DNA from: Atkinsonella hypoxylon | Lineage: Eukaryota > Ascomycota > Sordariomycetes > Hypocreales > Clavicipitaceae | Assembly: GCA_000729835.1 (NCBI GenBank) | Contig: JFHB01000204.1 | Location: 1-54,524, forward strand | Length of the DNA: 54,524 nt | Reading direction: 5' to 3' | Shown here: in pieces, positions 44,365 through 54,524 of the stretch | Layout of the letters: every line of letters begins with the position of its first letter | How positions within the stretch are numbered: position 1 is the stretch's first letter | The notes under the pieces: generated by a model | What the model saw: the letters and a program-made list of their open reading frames with translations, nothing else | What the model was told of the DNA's origin: nothing | The model's database searches: none | Program-made: the position numbers and the translations under genes

Positions 44365-45062
44365 TATTGAAAATAATAGGGACTATAGAACTAGATATCT
44401 AAAAGGGTAGTGGTCTCTTAGATTTAGCACCTATAATTGCTCCTAGCAATTATTACGTAGTGGAAGCAGCAGCGGCCTAAATTAAGCTGTAGTGTATAGT
44501 ATAGATTACGTAGAGGCAATAGATAACTGTAATAGTAGTATCTTTATATTAAGAGCGCTGTAACGAATAAGTTAGTAAGAGTAGAATCTTAAATCTTTCT
44601 AGTCCCTTATAGACCTACTAACTATATCGGCAGGCTGTAGTCGCTAGAAGGGGCTTATAGGCTACTTTATAATTTCCGCAAAAAGATTTACTATATAAAA
44701 ACAAAAAAATCAACTTACAGCTATACAAACGAGACGCCTACGTGCACAATTTAACAAATTCCACTAATAACAAGCAACCCTTATAAGCAACTCTATCCAA
44801 CAATTATACCATTAGATAGCCCTAATTCTTAGCTTTCGAATGGTATACTTTTTAAATTTCTACCATTGCTAGTTGTGGAGAAAATCGCTGTTAAAGTTGA
44901 CTATAGGTTAGGCAACTTTGCCTTAGTCGATTCTAGATGTTTCGCATCTAGTAACAGCGATATCTCTACCAAAAATCAACGTAACAAGACCTAATGAGGG
45001 TCACGTGATAGAGCAACTAGTAGGCATAAAAATAGGCTATACAGGGTAGCTTATTTTTAACA
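44365..45062 (-). repeat. Copia-2 copy B, 5' LTR (698 bp)
   Basis: Minus strand TGTTAAAAATAAGC at 45062 to TTTTCAATA at 44365. Pairs with 36713-37410. Confidence 0.95.
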
Positions 45063-45067
45063 AAAAT

Positions 45068-46150
45068 ATTAATACTTTTAAAATAATTAGTCTATATACT
45101 ATTAAGTAAAAGCTAGTGCATTCTTAAAGCCTATAAGCGCTATATTTAATGCTTTTAATTCTTATTTTAATATTATTACTATATAAAATTAATGCTTTTA
45201 TTTTATAGAAAGCTAGTAGAAAAACCTTAATACATTAAAGAGTAAAAATATCTTTTTACTATATATATCTACTATAATGTTTAATTAATCTAGTAAAAGG
45301 TATATATTTAGTATTACTATACTATTAAGTAGCTTTATATTAACTATAACTTATTCTTTCTTTTCTATTAAGATTTTAATTTACACTATAAAGGCTAAGT
45401 AGGCTATAGCTGCTAAGTTGTCTAAATACAATATCTTTTTACTTAAATATAGCTTATTATAAACCTTATTTAATTTAGCTTTATCTTTAGCTTTTAGTAG
45501 GTAGATTTAGATAGATTTTAGCTGCTTCTACTATCTATCTACTAGATCTACTCTTATATACTAGTCTTTAAGCATAGAAATAATACCTCTATTACAATAA
45601 ATATTATATTTATCTATTAAGCTAATAAGTTTAGCTGTAACGTTTAGGTTTAAGTTTTCTATCTTAACTTTATATTTATTGTAAATATATAGTATATCTT
45701 TAGAATAAGAGATTCTATATATAAAGATACTATTATTAACTTTCTTAGGGTTAAATCTACTACTATTACCTTCTTTCTATATCTTATAATCTTCTATAGA
45801 TAATAGACTATTATTAGGTATAATATCCTTAGAAAAATATATATATAAATTAAATAGGTTTATAATTATATAGTTAGCCTTAAGCTCTTTATTATACTAG
45901 AGATAAGCAATCTTTTAATTTTTCTAGATTATAATAAATTTATCTAAATAGTTATAAGCTACTATTTATTTCTAGTTAGTTATACTAAGTAATATATTTA
46001 GAATAAGGTTAGATTTTAAGTATATATAGTAGGCAGTAGCCTTCTTATTAGCTAGTACTTTCTTCTATTTAATTAGAATATACTTCTACAATTTTAGCGG
46101 AATTATTATAGCTTATACTGCTGTTATATTCTAATATAGAATCTTTAAAA
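45068..46150 (-). pseudogene. Gypsy-2 copy 1 RT, N-terminal half, and spacer after protease
   Basis: Mirror of 53490-54524 in copy 2. Near 45250-45115 the minus strand carries the block corresponding to the YPLPxQxDIIxxIxGKKYxTxFD segment and FFYQ, typical for one fungal Ty3/Gypsy clade. The metal-binding Asp of FD is Asn. The domain is cut at 45067 by Copia-2 copy B and resumes at 36712. Confidence 0.7.
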
Positions 46151-46154
46151 TTAG

Positions 46155-46560
46155 CTAGAAGATACCTATTTCTATAACTATATTATAAATAGACCTAATA
46201 GTAGCTCTAGAGCGGATAAAATTAATTTTAATACTATAATTATAGAGAAAGGTTAAACCTAGAAGAAGCTTTAGTTCTAAGTTACTTATTATATTAGCTA
46301 TAACTATAAAATAGCTAGTTATAGGTACACTATATATAGATCTAGAGATGTAGAAGTTAAATGTAGCTATTTTAGAGATATAGAAAAATAATTACACTCT
46401 AGTAACTAGTTTTAGCTCTATTTTTACCTATTTTATATTTTAACTAAACTAAGTTAACTATACTTTATTAACTAGCACTAAAGAGGTTCTAGTATTTAGA
46501 TAGATCTAATATAATAGTTCTTTATTATAGAATTAAATAGAAATCTTTAGGAAGAAATTT
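46155..46560 (-). pseudogene. Gypsy-2 copy 1 protease
   Basis: Mirror of 53080-53480. In copy 2 the active site reads DTK instead of DTG, and this copy is more decayed. Confidence 0.6.
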
Positions 46561-47019
46561 AACTTTAAAATACTAAATTTAATAAGCTATAGCTTTATAA
46601 CTACTTTAACTACTTACTTTATCTAGATTCTTTATAAATCCTTTTAGTTTACCTTTATTTAAACCTTTTTCTTTTACTTTTTTTTACTTTTAGTATAATA
46701 GGTTTTAATAAAGTTAGATTCTAAACTAATTAGTAGTTCCTTAGTATTAACTATTTCTTCTTCTTCTATTAGCTAGTATTTATAGCTTTTAAGGTACTTC
46801 TTATAGTCTTTCTAGTTAGATTTATCTTTAAATATTATTATATAGGTATATTTCTTATTATTCTATAGTAAGCTTTATTATTAAAAACGTTAAAGCTACT
46901 AAAAATACTATAGCTTTAGCTAATAATCTTAGCTAGCCTCTAAATTCTAGTTTTACTAAGGCTAAAGCTACTGCTCTTTTAGTAGCTAATTCCTTTAGTT
47001 TTATAGTAGGTATTAAGAA

Positions 47020-49000
47020 TAATTATTCTAGTAATTTTTATAGAATAAAGGTTAAAACTAAAATTAACTATTACTCTTATTCTAGTTAGCTTAGTTACTT
47101 TAGGCTACTTTATTGTTTTTAAAGTCTTTATTATTAAATTTACTCTAAGTATAGTAAGCATTAGTACCTTCTTTATAGTCTCTTAATTTTTATTATTTTT
47201 CTAAATCCTTAAGGCATTTTTATAGATCCTTAACCTTATTATTTACTATAGTAATATATATAGACTTTAGGTTTTTTACTATTAAAATTAAGTATAGCTA
47301 TTATAATTTTAAGTATAGCTTATAATAAAGTCTTAAAAGAAGCTAAAGATTAGTAGTTTTACTATTTATATAGATATATTAGAATACTCTAGAGGTAAAT
47401 TCCTTAAATAATTTTTCTTTAATTATATTTTACTCTATAAACTTAGCTAAATTTAGCTATATTATTGCATTCTAGATCTATATACTAAATTCTTTATAAA
47501 TAGCAGTATAAATAGAGTTTAAACTACTAAAAATAGCTGTTTTTTTATAGTAATCTAGATACTACCTATACTATATTAATGTATTCCCTTTAAAGAGAGT
47601 TTAGAGCTTAATATAAATAGCTTCTTAAGCGTTAATTATACTATAGCTATAGTAGTCTTTAACAGCTTAAATCTATAGCTCTATATTATAGAAAACAGTA
47701 TACTTTCCTTTATATAAAATTAGCTTATAGATATTTCTATTATTAAAGGGTTTAAAGTAACTAATATTAGTAATCTTCTATATAGAATTTATTTATTCTT
47801 TAGGGGTTTAAAACTATATATTGCCTTAGTTATTCTATTTTTAATATAAATTTAGCCTTTTATCTACTAAATTTAGCTAGAGATTATTGTTTTTAATATA
47901 GTATAGTGCTTATTAATTTATATATTAATATTTAAAGTTACTAAATACTTAATTTTAGTCTTTTTTAGTATTTTAGCTCTTCTTAGCTTTACTGTTATAG
48001 TATTACTTTAATAAATTCTTTAGAAATTATAGTAGCTTCTATTTTTTTAGAAAAGTACTAAAGTATTTAAAGTATCTCTATATTATATAGTTTCCTTTAC
48101 TTAAGGGTTGCTTTTAACCTTACTTTTAATTCTAGTTATCTTTTAGGGGTAAGTAAGAATTAAAAGCCCTTTACCTATAATTCTTAGGCTAAAAGCTTTA
48201 TTAAGTATAGTATTATTTATTGTATTTATTCTAAGGCTTAAGTGTAGTCTTTATTTTCTAGGCTAAGTATTATTGCTTTACCTAAAAAGCAGCAATTTTA
48301 TTGTTTAATTCTCTTTATAATCTACTAATTTTATTAATTAATTCTTCTTTAATTCTACTAATTTACCTACTAATTTCTATAGAAAAACCTATAAGCTATT
48401 TTAGTAAAGAGTTCCTTTTTTTAAGTAGCTTTACTACTTTCTTTACTTTATACTTTAGCTTAAAGGTATAAAACCTTTAGTAAGCCTATAAAAGCAGTAA
48501 GATTTTAGCTAGTTCTTTAATTAGTAAGTTCTTTTTAGTAGTTTAAGGTATATTTAATAGATCTAGGTCCTTAGTAAGTAGTGTAAATCTAGATCTCTAT
48601 ACTTACTTTCCTTTAATATTCTAGATAGAACTAGTACTAGCTTTATAGATAGTATCTCTTAAGCTATTAGATCTAGATAATCTAGCCTTAGCTTTTCCTT
48701 TTAGTATTACTGTTAGTAAATCTATAAGGAGTTTAGTAGATTTAGCCTTATTAATAATTCTATTAACCTACCTTTATACCTACTGTACTATAGAAGCATT
48801 AATAGTATTCTAGTAAGAAGGTAGTTCTACTAGCTTAGGTTAGTTATATAATTTAAGCTATTTATTAATAAATTTATAGTAAGTAAAATAAAGTAGTAAG
48901 CTTCTTTTTTTCTAAGGTATAAAATCCCTTTTTTAAATCTAGAAATCTAGATTTTAGCAGTAAAATTTATAGAATTAGTATATAGTTTTAAGTTCTTTAT
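47020..49000 (-). pseudogene. Gypsy-2 copy 1 gag
   Basis: Mirror of 50640-52610 (x maps to about 99638 minus x). Same order of segments including the coiled-coil-like part, with many independent TAA and TAG codons. Confidence 0.65.
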
Positions 49001-49122
49001 TAGTAAAAGAAATATAATTTCTTCTACTAAGCTCCTTCTAAAGTTACTTTATCTTAAATATTGTAATTTTAGCTTTTAAGCTTAAGGAGAGTTAGCAATA
49101 ATTAAAAGCAATTACTACTACT

Positions 49123-49365
49123 TATTACAGTAGAATTTAATGTAGGTTTATTAGAAGTAACAATAGGTTGTTAGATTTAATAGATTATATAATAATTTAT
49201 AAGAGAAGTTATAAGATCTTCTGTAAGAAGCATCTAGTAATAGTGTTCTAGTGAATAATAGTTAATTGTTCAATCTAACTACCTAAGTGTTGCTTCTAAC
49301 TACTTATACATAATTGCGGTCACGTGCACTAGTGACCTGCGGGTCTATAGGATTATCCCGTAACA
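49123..49365 (-). repeat. Gypsy-2 copy 1, 5' LTR (243 bp)
   Basis: Outer right end CGGTCACGTGCACTAGTGACC keeps its GC content and forms the inverted repeat GGTCAC/GTGACC; the inner end is strongly AT-converted. Confidence 0.95.
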
Positions 49366-49370
49366 ACTAC

Positions 49371-49410
49371 CCTCTTCTATCTAGTCCTGTAATCCCTATT
49401 ATTTTCAATA
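49371..49410 (+). repeat. Copia-2 copy A 3' LTR, piece 3 of 3
   Basis: CCTCTTCTATCTAGTCCTG through TTTTCAATA matches the last 40 bp of the Copia-2 LTR. It lies 18 kb from piece 2 because Gypsy-2 was inserted between them, as the ACTAC duplication on both sides shows. Confidence 0.93.
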
Positions 49411-50272
49411 CTTATGTTGCTAACTAGGGCTAATATTGCTTTTTCCGTTCAGTAGCTATTAACCTTTCTAGCTAAGCTCTATATAGAGCACCTAAACGCC
49501 TCTAAGCACCTCCTAAGGTACTTAAGTAGTACTAGAAGCTTTACTATTATTTATAAGCGATCTAGTCTATACTCTTTAGTAGGGTCTTCCTCTAAAAAGT
49601 CTTCTAAAGCTTTTAATAGTTCTATTAGTTGTAAAGAAGTACTTAAGACCCTCCTTAGTTATTGCAATAGTGATTTTACTAGTAATAAAGTCTCTTTTAA
49701 ATTAACCTATACTTATCTATATAAGCTAGCTAGTGGACCTATTAGCTAGAAATTAAAGAAAGCTAGTACTATTGCTCTTTCTACTTTAGAAGCAGAATCT
49801 AATGCATTATCTAAAGCTATTAGGGAATTAAAGTAGCTCTATAGCCTTTTTAAGGAGATAAAGCTGCCTTTAACCCCTTCTATTCCTATTAAGTGTAATA
49901 ATTAAGGCGCTATAGTTACTGCTTACAACCTAACGTTATATAGTAGAACTAAGCACACCCTTTTAAAGTTTAACTATATTAGGGAAAAGATTTATAAAGG
50001 TATAGCTAAGGTTAGTTATATTAATATAAATTAGATACTAGCAAATAGCCTAACTAAGCCTCTTACTATTTAAAAGCATTAACAATTTATTAAGTTACTA
50101 AAGCTTTCTAGCTAGCTTATAAAAGCAATAAAAACACTTAAAAAATCAAAAAGCAACAAAAAATAGTTAAAAATCGAAAACAACAAAAACAATTAATAAC
50201 AACTAGTTATATTCAACTATAACTACCCTAGAATTACTGGAATTAGTTATATTATTTAGTTCTATTATTAGT
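49411..50272 (+). mobile_element. Copia-2 copy C fragment: RNase H and 3' untranslated region
   Basis: From CTTATGTTGCTAAC onward it matches copy A from about 23147 to 23990 (TRANIAFSVQ, SYCNSDFT, EAESNALSKAIREL, SRTKHTLLKFNYIREKIY). It has about 33 extra bp near 49588-49625, in a Ser-rich part absent from copies A and B, so it is another subfamily. It is probably the target into which copy A inserted (CTTAT being the right-hand duplication). It is cut at 50272 by Gypsy-2 copy 2. The part upstream of CTTAT is missing from the window. Confidence 0.88.
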
Positions 50273-50515
50273 TGTTACGGGATAATCCTACAGACCCGAA
50301 GGTCACTAGTGCACGTAACCGCAATTATGTATAAGTAGTCAGAAGCAACACTTAAGTAGTTAGATTGAACAATTAACAATTATTCACTAGAACACTATTA
50401 CTAAATGCTCCTTACAGAAGCTCTTATAACTTCTCTTATAATTTATTGTATAACTTATTAAATCTAATAACTTATTATTACTTTTAATAAACCTACGTTA
50501 AATTCTACTGTAATA
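50273..50515 (+). repeat. Gypsy-2 copy 2, 5' LTR (243 bp)
   Basis: Outer left end TGTTACGGGATAATCC and GGTCACTAGTGCACGTAACC are little mutated; the inner end is AT-rich, as in the other copies. Confidence 0.95.
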
Positions 50516-50639
50516 AGTAGTAGCAATTGCTTCTAATTGTTACTAACTCTCCTTAAGCTTAAAAAGCTAAAATTATAATATTTAAGATAGAGTAACTTTA
50601 GAAGAAGCTTAATAGAAGGAATTATATTCCTTTTACTAA

Positions 50640-52610
50640 TAGAGAACTTAAAACTATATACTAATTCTATAAATTTTACCGCTAAAATCTAGATTTTTAG
50701 ATTTAAAAAAGGGATTTTATACCTTAAAAGAAAAGAAACTTACTACTTTATTTTACTTACTATAAATTTGTTAATAAACAGCTTAAATTATATAATTAAC
50801 CTAAGTTAGTAGAACTACCTTTTTATTAAAATACTATTAACGCTTCTATAGTATAGTAGGTGTAAAGGTAGGTTAATAGAATTATTAATAAGGCTAAATC
50901 TACTAAACTTCTTATAGATTTACTAATAGTAATACTAAAAGGAAAAGCTAAAGCTAGATTATCTAGATTTAATAGCTTAAAAAACACTATTTATAAAGCT
51001 AGTGCTAGTTCTATTTAGAATATTAAAGAAAAGTAAGTATAAGGATTTAGATTTATACTACTTACTAAGGACTTAGATCTATTAAATATACCTTAAACTA
51101 CTAAAAAGAACTTACTAATTAAAGAACTAGCTAAAATCTTATTGCTTTTATAGGCTTACTAAAGGTTTTATACCTTTAGGCTAAAGTATAAAGCAAAGAA
51201 AGTAGTAGAACTACTTAGAAAAAAGAACCTCTTACTAGAATAACTTATAGGTTTTTCTATAGAAATTAGTAAATAAATTAGTAGAATTAAAGAAGAATTA
51301 ATTAATAAAATTAGTAGATTATAAGAAGAATTAAACAATAAAATTGCTGCTTTTTAGGTAAAGTAATAATACTTAGCTTAAAAGATAAAGACTACACTTA
51401 AGCCTTAGAATAAATATAATAAATAATACTATACTTAATAAAGCTTTTAGCTTAAGAATTATAGGTAAAGAGCTTTTAATTCTTACTTACCCCTAAAAAA
51501 CAACTAAAACTAAAAGTAAGGTTAAAAGTAACCTTTAAGTAAAGAAAACTATATAATATAGAGATACTTTAAATACTTTAGTACTTTTTTAAAAGAATAA
51601 AAGCTACTATAATTTCTAAAGAATCTATTAGAGTAATACTATAATAGTAAAGCTAAGAAAAGCTAAAATACTAAAAAAGACTAGAATTAAGTATTTAGTA
51701 ACTTTAAATATTAGTATATAAATTAATAAGTACTATACTATATTAGAAACAATAATCTCTAGCTAAATCTAGTAAATAAGAGGCTAGATTTACATTAAGA
51801 ATAGATTAACTAAGGTAATATATAGTTTTAAACCCCTAAGGAATAAATAGATTCTATATAGAAGATTACTAATATTAGTTACTTTAAACCCTTTAACAAT
51901 AGAAATATCTATAAGCTAATTTTATATAAAGGAAAGTACACTATTTTCTATAATATAGAGCTATAGATCTAAGCTATTAAAGACTACTGTAGCTATAGTG
52001 TAATTAACGCCTAAAAAGCTATTTATATTAAGCTTTAAACTCTCTTTAAAAGGAATATATTAATATAGTATAAGTAGTATCTAGATTACTATAAAAAAAT
52101 AGCTATTTTTAGCAGTTTAAACTCTATTTACACTACTATCTATAAAGAATTTAGTATATAGATCTAGGATATAATAATATAGCTAGATTTAGCTAAGTTT
52201 ATAGAGTAAAATATAATTAAAGAAAAATTATTTAGGGAATTTACCTTTAGAGTATTCTAATATATCTATATAAATAGTAAAACTATTAATCTTTAGCTCC
52301 TTTTAAGACTTTATTATAAGCTATACCTAGGATTATAATAGCTATACTTAATTTTAATAGTAAAAGACCTAAGATCTATATATATTACTATAGTAAATAA
52401 TAAGGTTAAGGATCTATAAGAATACCTTAAGGATTTAGGAAAATAATAAAAATTAGAAGACTATAAGGAAGGTACTAATACTTACTATACTTAAAGTAAA
52501 TTTAATAGTAAAAACTCTAAAAATAATAAAGTAGTCTAAAGTAATTAAGTAAACTAGAATAAAAGCAATAGTTAATTTTAGTTTTAACCTTTATTCTATA
52601 AAAATTACTA
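50640..52610 (+). pseudogene. Gypsy-2 copy 2 gag
   Basis: A single frame of about 650 codons has only TAA and TAG stops, nearly all plausible former Gln codons. Pieces: SLKNTIYKASASSIQ near 50975, ELAKILLLL and FRLKYKAKKVVELLRKKNLL near 51125-51235, then a coiled-coil-like segment (EISKQISRIKEELINKISRL, 51264-51323, continuing to about 51350), and a Gln/Asn-rich C-terminal half. A C-terminal segment near 52140-52440 is again helical and charged. Gag would form the particle. I saw no zinc knuckle. Bases 50516-50640 are leader; no primer site was matched to a tRNA. Confidence 0.65.
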
Positions 52611-53079
52611 GAATAATTATTCTTAGTACTTACTATAAAACTAAAGAAATTAGCTATTAAGAGAGTAATAGCTTTAGCCTTAGTAAAACTAAAATTTAGA
52701 GGCTAGCTAGAATTATTAGCTAAAGCTATAGTATTTTTAGTAGCTTTAACGTTTTTAATAATAGAGCTTACTGTAGAATAATAAAGAATATACTTATATA
52801 ATAACGTTTAAAGATAAATCTAACTAAAAAGACTATAAAAAGTACCTTAAAAGCTATAAATACTAGCTAATAAAAGAAAAAGAAATAGTTAATACTAAAG
52901 AACTACTAACTAGCCTAGAATCTAACTTTATTAAAATCTATTTTACTAAAAGTAAAGAAAAGTAAAAGAAAAAGGTTTAAATAAAAATAAACTAAAAGGA
53001 TTTATAAGGAATCTAAATAGAGTAAGTAGTTAAAGTAGTTATAAAGCTATAGCTTATTAAATTTAGTATTTTAAAGTTA

Positions 53080-53490
53080 AATTCCTTTCTAAAGATTTCT
53101 ATTTAATTCTATAATAAAGAACTATTATATTAGATCTACCTAGATACTAAAACCTCTTTATTGCTAGTTAATAAAGTATAGTTAACTTAGTTTAATTAGA
53201 ATATAAAATAGATAAAAATAGAGCTAAAACTAGTTACTAAAGTGCAATTATCTTTCTATATCTCTAAAATAGCTACATTTAACTTCTATATCCCTAGATC
53301 TATATATAGTATGCTTATAACTAGCTATTTTATAGTTATAGCTAATATAATAAGTAACTTAAGGCTAAAGCTCCTTCTAGGTTTAACCTTTCTCTATAAT
53401 TATAGTGTTAAAATCGATTTTATCTGCCCTAGAGCTACTATTAGGTCTATTTATAATATAGTTATAGAAATAGGTATCTTTTAGCTAATT
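53080..53490 (+). pseudogene. Gypsy-2 copy 2 retropepsin-type protease
   Basis: YLDTKTSLLL at about 53134-53163 carries the active-site Asp (DTK at 53143-53151, with Gly lost to Lys), followed by QLSFYISKIATFNFYIPRSI (53245-53304) and LRLKLLLGLTFLYNYSVKID (about 53360-53420), the second hydrophobic-Gly flap and helix typical of Ty3/Gypsy proteases (LLGLDFL). An 80-codon open stretch covers 53242-53484. 52610-53080 is a charged linker after gag (TKSKEK and similar). Confidence 0.7.
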
Positions 53491-54149
53491 TTAAAGATTC
53501 TATATTAAAATATAACAGTAGTATAAGCTATAATAATTCTACTAAAATTGTAGAAGTATATTCTAGTTAAATAGAAAAAGGTACTAGCTAATAAAAAGGC
53601 TACTGCCTACTATATATACTTAAAATTTAACCTTATTCTAGATATATTACTTAGTATAACTAACTAGAAATAAATAGTAGCCTATAACTATTTAGATAAA
53701 TTTATTATAATCTAGAAAAATTAAAAGGTTACTTATCTTTAGTATAATAAAGAGCTTAAGGCTAACTATATAATTATAAACCTATTTAATTTATATATAT
53801 ATTTTTCTAAGGATATTGCACCTAATAATAGTCTATTATCTATAAAAGATTATAAGTTATAGAAAGAAGGTAATAGTAATAGATTTAACTTTAAGAAAGT
53901 TAATAATAGTATCTCTATATATAGAATCTCTTATCTTAAGAATATACTATATATCTATAATAAATATAAGGTTAAGGTAGAAAACTTAAACCTAAATATT
54001 ATAACTAAGCTTATTAACTTAATAGATAAATACAACATTTATTGTAATAAAGGTATTATTCCTATACCTAAAGACTAGTATATAAAAGTAGATTTAGTAA
54101 ATAGATAGTAGAAGCAGCTAAAACCTATCTAAATCTACCTATTAGGAGC

Positions 54150-54524
54150 TAAAGATAAAGCTAAACTAGATAAGGTTTATAATAAGCTGTATTTAAGTAG
54201 AAAGATATTGTATTTAAACAACCTAGCAGCTATAGCCTACTTAGCCTTTATAGTGTAAATTAAAACCTTAATAGAAAGAAAAGAATAAGTTATAGTTAAT
54301 ATAAAGCTACTTAATAGTATAGTAATACTAAATATATACCTTTTACTAGATTAATTAAATATTATAGTAAATATATATAGTAAGAAGATATTTTTACTCT
54401 TTAATATATTAAGGTTTTTCTACTAGCTTTCTATAAAATAAGAACATTAATCTTATATAGTAGTAATATTAAAATAAGGATTAAAAGTATTAAATATAGC
54501 GCTTATAGGCTTTAAGAATGCACT
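54150..54524 (+). pseudogene. Gypsy-2 copy 2 reverse transcriptase, N-terminal part
   Basis: AKLDKVYNKLYLSRKILYLN (about 54157-54216), then NIYLLLDQLNIIVNIYSKKI (54337-54396), then FNILRFFYQLSIK and VLNIALIGFKNAL (about 54483-54524) match a fungal Ty3/Gypsy RT block by block; relatives have FD at the FN position, so the first catalytic Asp is lost. The window ends just before the YVDD block. 53490-54150 carries the pre-RT linker with YRISYLKNILYIYNKYKVKV near 53920-53980. Confidence 0.8.

Larger units (their letters stand above)
36713..45062 (-). mobile_element. Copia-2 copy B: complete Copia element, nested in Gypsy-2 RT
   Basis: LTRs of 698 bp each (36713-37410 and 44365-45062) and target duplication AAAAT at 36708-36712 and 45063-45067. 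Without TRIM copy 2 the element is 7813 bp. The LTR reads TGTTAAAAATAAGC to TTTTCAATA (probably AACA originally), followed on the minus strand by GGTTATAAGCCCGG, the half initiator tRNA-Met primer site with one G-to-A change. It is collinear with copy A over the whole internal region, differs by scattered transitions, and no frame is intact. Confidence 0.95.
31056..49365 (-). mobile_element. Gypsy-2 copy 1: full Ty3/Gypsy element, split by Copia-2 copy B
   Basis: LTRs of 243 bp at 31056-31298 (3') and 49123-49365 (5'), with target duplication ACTAC at 31051-31055 and 49366-49370. Without the inserted Copia-2 copy B (36713-45062 plus 5 bp) it is about 9955 bp, long for a Gypsy element. On the minus strand the order is gag, protease, RT, RNase H, integrase with C-terminal domain, then a third reading frame of about 580 codons before the 3' LTR. 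It is heavily AT-converted. It sits in the 3' LTR of Copia-2 copy A. Confidence 0.93.
50273..54524 (+). mobile_element. Gypsy-2 copy 2: 5' LTR, gag, protease, start of RT; right end outside the window
   Basis: A 243-bp LTR starts TGTTACGGGATAAT and ends CTGTAATA (CTGTAACA originally) at 50515. The internal region is an almost base-for-base inverted copy of 49122-45115. The presumed left target duplication is TTAGT (50268-50272), taken from the 3' untranslated region of Copia-2 copy C. The element runs off the window in RT. Confidence 0.92.

Noticed and set aside
49371..50272. Internally deleted Copia-2 element (LTR directly followed by RNase H)
   Set aside because: The 40-bp LTR end is accounted for as the last piece of the copy A LTR by the ACTAC duplication, so insertion of A into C is the simpler explanation.

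Overview
The window carries no intact gene. It is a very AT-rich block of nested, mutated LTR retrotransposons, of the kind found in AT-rich heterochromatin (gene-poor isochores, subtelomeres or regional centromeres) of filamentous ascomycetes. The decay pattern is that of repeat-induced point mutation (RIP): reading frames run for hundreds of codons broken almost only by TAA and TAG at expected Gln or Trp codons, catalytic Asp codons read as Asn (GA to AA), duplicate copies differ almost wholly by C/T and G/A changes, and TpA is very common. I cannot name the species.

Layout. (1) 1-4050: pol of a Ty3/Gypsy element (Gypsy-1, + strand), left end outside the window. (2) 4.3-5.7 kb and 12.05-14.2 kb: a long + strand coding relic I do not recognise, split by a complete Copia element (Copia-1 copy 1, 5735-12045, target duplication GTTAA). 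(3) 14.2-17.3 kb: less mutated DNA with a 27-bp tandem repeat, a short interstitial telomere tract ending in an inverted telomeric unit, a complete 532-bp miniature LTR element (TRIM copy 1, duplication CTTCT) and a gag relic of another Copia family. (4) 17311-17664: a 354-bp miniature LTR element (called SMART here) with 80-bp LTRs, an initiator-tRNA-Met half-molecule primer site and tRNA-like pol III boxes, joined directly to the primer site of a large Copia element (Copia-2 copy A, + strand).

(5) 17.7-50.3 kb is a nest that target duplications and LTR continuity let me unfold. Copia-2 copy A ends in a 704-bp 3' LTR that lies in three pieces (24076-24374, 30691-31055, 49371-49410). The first break holds Copia-1 copy 2 (24375-30685, minus strand, GGTTG). 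The second holds a roughly 10-kb Gypsy element (Gypsy-2, 31056-49365, minus strand, ACTAC). Inside Gypsy-2 sits Copia-2 copy B (36713-45062, minus strand, AAAAT), which itself contains TRIM copy 2 (42936-43467, ATTAC). To the right of copy A lies a fragment of a third Copia-2 (copy C, 49411-50272). (6) 50273-54524: a second Gypsy-2 on the + strand, cut by the window end.

Three element families are therefore present as large inverted pairs. The points most worth following are the triply split LTR, the SMART-Copia-2 chimera at the primer site, a roughly 580-codon third reading frame downstream of integrase in Gypsy-2, the two miniature LTR families (one with a striking palindromic LTR), the interstitial telomere palindrome, and the unidentified split relic. 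All protein functions are inferred from motifs read by eye; no database was searched.
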